From contig NW_017803954.1 in assembly GCF_001625305.1 (NCBI RefSeq), forward strand, positions 1,225,144 through 1,289,143: a DNA stretch of 64,000 bases, written 5' to 3'. A program made the position numbers and the translations under genes. This stretch comes from Branchiostoma belcheri (taxonomy: Eukaryota > Chordata > Leptocardii > Amphioxiformes > Branchiostomatidae). A model generated the notes under the pieces. The model did no database searches, was not told the DNA's origin, and was given only the letters and a program-made list of their open reading frames with translations. Positions 58,701-64,000 of this stretch are shown piece by piece (the first letter of the stretch is position 1; the number at the start of each line of letters is the position of its first letter).

Positions 58701-60885
58701 GTTTTTGGAATCTTCTGTATCATTCCCTTGGATGCGGAATATACAGTGGTCAAACTCTGGACCAAGTGTCCGCAGGAACAATGCTAGGCCAGACCTATCA
58801 GATACAAGAACAGGTATTCCTGCAGCTATTGCCTCCAAACCAATGAGGCCAAATGGTTCTGTTCGGGATGGCACCAAAACAAGGTGAGCCTGCTTTATAT
58901 CCTCACAAATCTGCTCTTGGGTTCCATACTCTAAAGGAGTGAAACAAAATGTTCCTACATCTATTCTAGAGTTGATGATTTTTTTGCTTTCATAAAAGGC
59001 ATCTCTGGAAATGCCTCTTTGTTGCCATTTCATATGTGGAAATATTTCAGCAACCATGTTCAATGCCATCGCTGCTAAGTCATAACCCTTCAGTCTCTCC
59101 ACACCACTTACTTTCCCAATGGACAATACAACTTTTGTCTGAGTTTCAATGTATATGGGATTTGTCTCAATGAATACATCTGATGGTTTGGGCACAAATT
59201 TGATGTGAGACTTTAAAGGGTCTTGTAGAGCCCTGTACATGTTACAGTAGTAGTCATGCATATAGGGTCCTACAGAAAACAATGCATCAGCTTTCTCTGC
59301 ATCTTTGCGAGCTGCCTCTTTCTTTCCTTGGATTTCCAAAACCTTGCCTTCATCTTTATAGTGATCTGTGTCCTCTGGCATGTCATGATTAAAAAGGAAG
59401 AGCTTTGCTTGTGGATACCGTTCTTCCTTGATGAGTAATGCTGCATCACTCGTAACATCTCTATGGCCTATAACACAGCTAATATCTGATGGGAGATGAG
59501 GGAATCTGGAGGCATGGTCAAACAACCATGGCAAGGATGGTTCTCGATTGTCATCATTAAAACGTTCTGGGAAGAGTAATGTGACATGATCTCTCTCAGC
59601 ATCTTCCTTATCCTTGTCACTTGCTGTTAGTACAATACAGTAGACATTCAGATGTTGTGATGCCAGGAACTGTGCAAGCTGGCGGTTGATGGTGGAAACA
59701 CCCCCTTGGCTTGTTCCATACCCGTCATTCACCAGAAGGATAGAGATCATGCCTACAGAACATGCAATTTCAAGGTGGTAAAAATTTAGAAATTTTTAGA
59801 ATGTCAGGACAAAAACATACCAGGTACATTGTAGTACATCAGAGATTTGGAATTTCAACCATTACTCTAGGCCACTGTGGCACACCAGTGTATTTGGTTC
59901 TTGGACATTTCCAGAAAAAAATGTGGAGCAAAAAAAAAGGAAAAATGAAAGCATTCTATGTCCACAACCAACCTCATCCAGCTACAGTATTACCATAATA
60001 ATTTACATATCAGTAACATGGATCGTTGTCATTTCAACCATTTTGTCCAGTCTACCTCTATGGTCATATATAAGCCATTGACTTGTTCTGGCAGATAGCT
60101 TCTAGCCTTGTTAAGAAGTACTAGTGGTATTGGTTCTTTTGGAAATGCAGTGACCAATTCTTATTAAGGCCTTGTCATGATTTTGGATATGCACATATCT
60201 CAAGTGATGATTGAAAACTGAAATGCTTAAACAAGGCTATGTGTGTGGTGTATCACATGGTCCTCATAATGGCATCATAACAGGATTTAAATATGCATTG
60301 GGATTAAGTTACAATTTCCGTTACAAATGCTTCTGAGCATTCCTGAAATAATACTACAATTTGAATAAGTGTATGTATTTGTAGGGAAAATACACAAGTG
60401 TATTTTTCTTACCATGACAAAAAATCACACTATGCTGTAGCTCTCGTTTAAAAGCAGGTTCAATGTTGGTAATTGTTACCTTGCATTTTTGCTGCTATGC
60501 TGACTGTCTGCAAATCATCTGTGTCCTGGTCACATGGTCCTAACAATGGCTGGGCTTCATGTACATGTCCTGCAGTGAATGTGGGATTTTCTCCTTTCTT
60601 TGAGTTCAAGTCTTTAGTAAGTTTCCTGACCAAACCACCGTGCCCAGTCTCCTCCAGTGCCTGACAGAATGACTGGAATGCCCTGTCACCTTTAGATGGC
60701 AATATGGCCAGCAGTTTGCGGACTTGATTTGGTCCATCCTTTTCTTGTACTTGCTGTTCATCTTGCTCGGTGATTATGTTGTCTTGTACAAGATAGTCTA
60801 GTATTGTGGGAATGTGCTCTGAATTTGTTCCATGTACCAATTGCCTACGGTGGTCCCTCAAGGCACGCAAATGCTGAGGATTCAT
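49750..60885 (-). CDS. CARD-GT4 glycosyltransferase-Death-Death-LRR multidomain protein (about 2581 aa)
   Basis: Ten coding exons, transcribed downward: 60885-60480, 59752-58544, 58108-57872, 57348-57109, 56510-56142, 56017-55868, 55651-55415, 55266-55159, 54901-54734, 54371-49750 (TAA). Every junction is GT-AG, every intron is phase 1 and the frame stays open throughout, which is my main evidence for one gene. Domains by residue: CARD 1-95; GT4 glycosyltransferase 137-538; Ser/Asn-rich linker 539-617; Death 618-690; unnamed domain 699-820; SUMO-consensus linker 822-870; Death 871-945; acidic then basic linkers 950-1041; NLR-like helical region about 1060-1300; LRRs about 1420-2480 with four inserted modules. 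The start is the Met that directly begins the CARD (MNPQHLRALRDHR); the exon is open upstream to its acceptor at 60968, so that part is probably 5' UTR. Likely an innate-immune or death-signalling scaffold (inference). It could instead be two or more adjacent genes; transcript data would decide. Confidence 0.75.
50540..52790 (-). repeat. Four coding tandem modules, 651-bp period (217 aa), within the LRR region
   Basis: Each module has a non-LRR part (YLLGVNNNQGHKL, VYRVELSCQGKVLYSVQ, RMTLDLTCAGDIT, LPVGHRVQQADVE) and then ribonuclease-inhibitor-like LRRs (ELRLGGSDIGDEEVRLLAEM, LPRLKHLDLS, LEWLDLS). The DNA word around CACACGGTGTCCTACAGGCAG recurs near 50588, 51240, 51891 and 52542. The middle copies are nearly identical; the copy nearest the C-terminus is most diverged. 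Confidence 0.9.
53300..54371 (-). other. NLR-like helical region lacking the NACHT ATPase core
   Basis: The start of the last exon encodes about 350 mostly helical residues. LPFRLTQFVSHVV and YYRFKHECIRQYMMAMWVA match the region that follows NACHT in NLR proteins (the leader of LPxxRTxLY and the FxHxxxQExxAA motif). No Walker A (GxxxxGKT/S) or Walker B motif occurs in this exon or the preceding ones, and the 362-bp upstream intron has no room for them. Confidence 0.6.
54734..56017 (-). other. Linkers with SUMO consensus and basic NLS-like clusters around Death domain 2
   Basis: Exon 56017-55868 is acidic and contains VKEEPMD, a psi-K-x-E SUMOylation consensus. Exon 55651-55415 is the second Death domain (LWSDWERLAHAMGFTQSDVD, then CWKLLYRWRDREG). 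Exon 55266-55159 is a Ser/Asp run (SDSDSDSDG). Exon 54901-54734 has two basic clusters, GKRRVP and GVKKKKM, spaced like a bipartite nuclear-localisation signal, followed by an acidic EEDDDVE tract. Confidence 0.7.
56142..56510 (-). other. Unnamed domain between the Death domains
   Basis: Residues 699-820 begin VKVKLSIKEKWSDWL, then GSVWCLLTFYRWKSVQEFVDG, a charged helix, and ELYVCVEINQTDVHN at the end. The alternation of strands (SVWCLLTFY, LYVCVEI) and helices suggests a compact alpha/beta fold. I recall similar blocks next to Death or NACHT domains in invertebrate proteins but cannot name the family with confidence. Confidence 0.5.
57109..57348 (-). other. Death domain 1
   Basis: Residues 618-690 show the Death-domain pattern: EWRTLLHYLGLSEQELETL, then a Lxx-W core (GMKLWRETCGQ) and VTIERLVKAV at the last helix. 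The exon is symmetric phase 1-1. Confidence 0.85.
57872..58108 (-). other. Ser/Asn/Pro-rich linker exon
   Basis: Residues 539-617 are low-complexity and hydrophilic (many Ser, Thr, Pro, Asn, His), with no fold visible. They separate the glycosyltransferase from the first Death domain. Confidence 0.7.
58544..59752 (-). other. GT4-type (GT-B fold) glycosyltransferase domain
   Basis: A single exon encodes residues 137-538. N-terminal Rossmann half: ISILLVNDGYGTSQGGVS, the Gly-rich loop of GT-B enzymes. C-terminal half: VVLSIGKVSGVERLKGYDLA, then VLVPSRTEPFGLIGLEAIAA and GIPVLVSDRSGLA. The E-x7-E signature (EPFGLIGLE) that binds the nucleotide-sugar in GT4 enzymes is intact, and a Lys lies in the usual phosphate-binding KG region, so catalysis is possible. 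Donor and acceptor cannot be told from sequence. There is no signal peptide, so the domain is presumably cytosolic. Confidence 0.85.
60600..60885 (-). other. CARD domain
   Basis: Residues 1-95 follow the CARD six-helix pattern: MNPQHLRALRDHRRQLV at the start, ILDYLVQDNIITEQDEQQVQ in the middle, then VRKLLAILPSKGDRAFQSF and CQALEETGHGGLV at the end. The PSKGDRAFQSFCQALE block is especially typical. CARDs make homotypic contacts in inflammasome and apoptosome assemblies (family knowledge). Confidence 0.9.
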
Positions 60886-61327
60886 TACGAATGTGCCAGT
60901 ATGTTCAAAGCACAATTGAAAAAGAGAAGTTGGGTATTTGTTCCTGAAAATCAGCCCATCTTTTGAGCCTGTAAGTAAAAAAAAACATTTCAGCAAAGAC
61001 CCTTCAGGAGCTTTTTACATTCAATTGTGTAAAATGTAAGTAACGTCACCGTTACATGAATATAACGGTAACTAACGTTACCTTTAAAAGTTACACTAAC
61101 TTACAGTAACATCTATTTCACTAATTTTACTAGTTTCTACATCTGTAACGTTATGGCTACTTAAGTATTCAAATTTTACAGGGTAAAACTCAATTATTGA
61201 CCTTAAAAATATAAAACATGAAAAGAAAGCAAAGACCACAGTATATTACAATATTGTCCCAACTAGGGGAATCCCCCTAAAAAATACGTCCATGGAAAGT
61301 CCACACCAAAATGCCTCACAAACTCAC

Positions 61328-61510
61328 TTCATACTCTCTAGCGTTAGGCTGCTCGGTCTTAGGTGCTTCCAGATATCCTCTGTGGTCTGCTTTGAAAGAA
61401 GCTGTTCAAATACATGTACACCAACTCGTAACGTCAGATGTTCATGCTTTTAAACTTTACGTGTCAAGATCCGAAACTTTCATCTTAACTACCGTCGCCA
61501 TTTTGATCCG
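61328..61510 (-). promoter_or_regulatory. Probable non-coding first exon and promoter of the CARD-GT-LRR gene
   Basis: A strong minus-strand donor (TATGAA|GTGAGT, exon end at 61328) lies 360 bp before the acceptor of the CARD exon (60968). No open frame of the required phase runs through it, so it would be 5' UTR. A YY1-type element GTCGCCATTTT, reverse of AAAATGGCGAC, lies at 61494-61504. Prediction only. Confidence 0.4.
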
Positions 61511-62534
61511 AATGGTCCATTCTATTTAGGGGGGATCATTGTTTAGAAAATTAAAAAAACTGGCGCATGACAGAAAACAATTGTTACTAAATTTGAGGTT
61601 TATAGATCTTCACAATATAGAGTACAAAACATTACTAGCCTGTACTGGAGAGAGTTAGGTAAATAAATGTTAAAATAAATTGCTCAAAAAGTTTTTGCCC
61701 CTATGCTATTAATGGTATAGGCCACAGAACCAAAAGTTAACTTATGGTATCTGTAGACCTACATTCTTTTGTTCTTCCATGCAATTTCAGTCTTTAATCT
61801 CTGCACACCACTATTGCATATGAACCCATTTCATTGCCTTTAACCAAATTCATGTCTACAAAATACAACGGGACAACACATTTCAAGACATCATGCTCAT
61901 AAAGTCATAATGTAGGAAACTTTTTATTGTAATGGCTGCCATCTCTATATCTCTACCTGCTCCCTCCCTCAATCAATCAATCAATCAATCTTTATTATCC
62001 CTCCCTTTTTCTTGGCTGCAAGTTCCAGAAGAAAACGTTACATTTTTTTCTGCTTAAAAGGCTTTTACATCCATCCCACCGATAGCAACTGAAGGTTTTG
62101 AACTGAAACATGTAAAAGTAAAGATCTAAAAAAAACAAACATAAAATGTCCACTTTATTTACCATTGGCACAACAAACATCCAGCATTATAAAATCCACT
62201 AATCTTTACAAATGCCATTATCAAGTGCGCACTGCGCAAAAATTAGCCTACTCAATGGAAATGATTAGCAATTACAAATTAAGATGACAACGTCATTTCT
62301 GAAAAAAAAAGAGCTTTTCCATATACAATGTATTAAACCACCATTTGTAACATTATACATCTGTCCATTTAAACAGTCCTCGCTGCTTAAATCACATAGT
62401 TACAATTTATTCTGAGGCTGGATAAGACAATGATATGAGATTAATTGTATGTCCATTGATCATTGTTAGCACAATGAATCACATAACATCTACAGTTGAA
62501 CACCATCAACTAGCTACAGCAGAAGGGGAAGATT
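61511..62534. other. Intergenic region and 3' UTR of the ankyrin gene
   Basis: AT-rich, no coding potential. Contains a (TCAA)n microsatellite about 61971-61990 running into CTTTATTATCCCTCCC. Minus-strand poly(A)-type hexamers (TTTATT on plus) occur at 62407-62412 and 62154-62159; the first, about 125 bases after the stop, is the likely ankyrin-gene signal. Confidence 0.5.
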
Positions 62535-63803
62535 CTACTCTTCCAGTCCCTTGTAGATGTACTCTGTGGCCTCTGGAAAGTTGCAGTCCTTAGCCACCTC
62601 ATAAGGTGTTTTTCCCTCCTTGTTTCTCAGACTGGGGTCAGCGCCGCTCTCCACTAAGATCTGTACGATGTGTGTCTCGTCCCACCCGGCATAGGCGCAT
62701 TTGGCAGCCAGGTGAAGAGGGGTGTCACCATTCGTGTTCTTCGCGTTCAGGCTGCAGCCTTTTCCAATCAGCTCTTGGACTGCTTCGTCTGCATTTCTGC
62801 GTGCTGCGGCGTGCAGCGCAGTGTCCCCCACAGCGTTGCTGGTGTTGACATCCACCCCTTGTTGTAGCAGCATCCGTACAAGGTCCTTGGCGTCCCTTCG
62901 TGCTGCCATATGCAAGAGGGAGTCATCTGTGTCACTCATAATCCGCAGGTCCGCATTGGAGTCGAGCAGTGTTTGGAAGGCGTCACTGGCCTGTGTCAGC
63001 ATTGTCAACAACAATGATGTCTCCCCTTCATCATTCTTAGCGTTAATGTTGATGCCATGGCTGATAAGGGCCTTGAAAACTTCAGTGTTGGCATTTTCCC
63101 GTGCAGCAACATGGAGGGCTGTGTTTCCCTTTGTGTCAACGGAGTTCACTTCTGCACCAGCATCCACTAAAAATGAGATCGTTTCTGCAGAGTTTGAACC
63201 AGACGCAACATGCAGGGGTGTTTGCTCATGCTCATCCTTAGCATTCACGTCTGCTCCTGCTGCCAGAAGAGTTTTCACCAACAGGGTAGGCTGTCTCGAT
63301 TTGGCGGCCCAGTGTAAAGGAGTCAGCCCCATGTCGTCAGGCACGTTGGGATCGACTTTGTAATCTCGAACCAAAGTTTCTACAGCTGAAACACGGTCAA
63401 ACAGAATTGCTCGGATCAGTGGAGTGGCTTCGTTCTTGTTCCGGGCATTCACGTCAGCCCCCGCTTCCTTCAACATAGGCAGTAGCTTGTCGGCGTGATC
63501 GGAGCGCATGGCCCAGTGCAGGGGAGTGCGGCCATTGTTGTCAGCCAGGTTTGGGTCAGCACCAAACTCCTTCAGAAGTACCTCCACTGTCAGCACCGGC
63601 CCGCCGTCTTGGATAGCTGCCACCAGCGGTGTGTACCCCCACATGTCCTGCGCATTGACGGTCGCCCCGTACTTGAGCAGGATCCGCAGACGCTTCTGTT
63701 CATGGACACGGCGGACCGCGTGGTGCAGGGGTGACTGTTGGCAGCAGTCTGCCAGGTGGACATCTGCCCCAAGGTCCCTGAGAAGTGCCTCTACAACTGG
63801 GAC
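62535..63803 (-). CDS. Ankyrin-repeat protein, terminal exon (5' part outside window)
   Basis: One open exon from an acceptor (TTTCCACAG|GTCCC, exon start 63803) down to TAG at 62535-62537, 422 residues. Twelve consecutive ankyrin repeats are visible from their TPLHxA cores: SPLHHAV, TPLVAAI, TPLHWAM, TPLIRAI, TPLHWAA, TPLHVAS, TALHVAA, TSLLLTM, SLLHMAA, TALHAAA, TPLHLAA and TPYEVAK. The DVNAKD/N loop is well kept. The protein ends about 10 residues after the last repeat (IYKGLEE). No other domain is present here; what precedes the repeats lies upstream, beyond 64000. Ankyrin arrays bind proteins, and no specific function can be assigned. It is transcribed in the same direction as the CARD-GT-LRR gene, but nothing ties the two functionally. 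Confidence 0.85.
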   Translation of the reverse strand, partial: VPVVEALLRDLGADVHLADCCQQSPLHHAVRRVHEQKRLRILLKYGATVNAQDMWGYTPLVAAIQDGGPVLTVEVLLKEFGADPNLADNNGRTPLHWAMRSDHADKLLPMLKEAGADVNARNKNEATPLIRAILFDRVSAVETLVRDYKVDPNVPDDMGLTPLHWAAKSRQPTLLVKTLLAAGADVNAKDEHEQTPLHVASGSNSAETISFLVDAGAEVNSVDTKGNTALHVAARENANTEVFKALISHGININAKNDEGETSLLLTMLTQASDAFQTLLDSNADLRIMSDTDDSLLHMAARRDAKDLVRMLLQQGVDVNTSNAVGDTALHAAARRNADEAVQELIGKGCSLNAKNTNGDTPLHLAAKCAYAGWDETHIVQILVESGADPSLRNKEGKTPYEVAKDCNFPEATEYIYKGLEE

Positions 63804-64000
63804 CTGTGGAAAAATGAAACAAAGGACTCAATCATAAAACATAACCAGCTGTATGTGTCTGGACCATGTTTAACTGAGATTAAATTCAATCTTTCATTTG
63901 ATTTTTATCCTCCTTGGTTTAACAACATTTATGTTTCCCCTATTTTTCCCCATTCCCTTTTTAAAATTAAAAAAAATATATTTCTTTTAAAATAAAGTAC
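63804..64000 (-). other. Intron of the ankyrin-repeat gene
   Basis: AT-rich sequence upstream of the acceptor at 63804-63805 with no exon recognised, so the preceding exon is outside the window. Confidence 0.6.

Noticed and set aside
54371..61000. Split of the CARD-GT-LRR model into separate CARD-GT and Death-LRR genes
   Set aside because: All junction phases match and no convincing internal promoter with start codon or poly(A) signal was found between the exons. It is not excluded without transcripts.
61311..61510. Short frame starting at the ATGGCGACG in the 5' region of the CARD-GT-LRR gene, as an N-terminal coding exon
   Set aside because: It stops after 14 codons and its splice phase does not fit the next exon. 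The element is better read as a YY1-type promoter site.

Overview
The window looks like nuclear DNA of a cephalochordate (amphioxus, Branchiostoma-like). Genes are split into many exons with GT-AG introns, intergenic DNA is AT-rich and seeded with short inverted-repeat elements, and the protein set fits a basal chordate: a HIPK kinase, a KIAA1549-family membrane protein, lipase maturation factor 2, and a very large CARD/Death/leucine-rich-repeat protein. All gene models were built by hand from exon similarity, splice sites and reading-frame continuity. No search or transcript data were available.

Layout. (1) 1-14.8 kb, plus strand: the 3' part of a HIPK gene (17 exons seen; the start lies outside the window), then a long 3' UTR to a poly(A) signal near 14.78 kb. 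(2) 15.2-40.15 kb, plus strand: a complete KIAA1549-family gene with a signal-peptide exon, a 6-kb intron, two giant Ser/Thr-rich (mucin-like) exons with a 288-bp assembly gap, a membrane-proximal domain with a furin-type site, one transmembrane helix, and a cytoplasmic tail ending in the family's conserved C-terminal helix. (3) 40.5-48.4 kb, plus strand: a complete LMF2-like gene (about 658 aa), with two miniature inverted-repeat elements and a 68-bp tandem duplication in its introns. (4) 61.5-48.47 kb, minus strand, convergent with LMF2: a ten-coding-exon gene of about 2581 aa encoding CARD, a GT4-type glycosyltransferase, Death, an unnamed domain, a second Death, acidic/basic linkers, an NLR-like helical region with no recognisable NACHT ATPase, and LRRs interrupted by four 217-aa tandem modules. 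(5) 62.5-64 kb, minus strand: the terminal exon of an ankyrin-repeat protein whose 5' part lies outside the window.

The most notable item is gene 4. It joins death-fold adaptor domains and NLR-type LRRs to a glycosyltransferase that keeps the E-x7-E signature, where an NLR would carry its NACHT ATPase. All nine introns between its coding exons are phase 1, so each exon is a frame-neutral cassette, as expected from exon shuffling. By architecture (inference) it is an innate-immune or cell-death signalling protein. The other genes are housekeeping or developmental and show no functional link to it.
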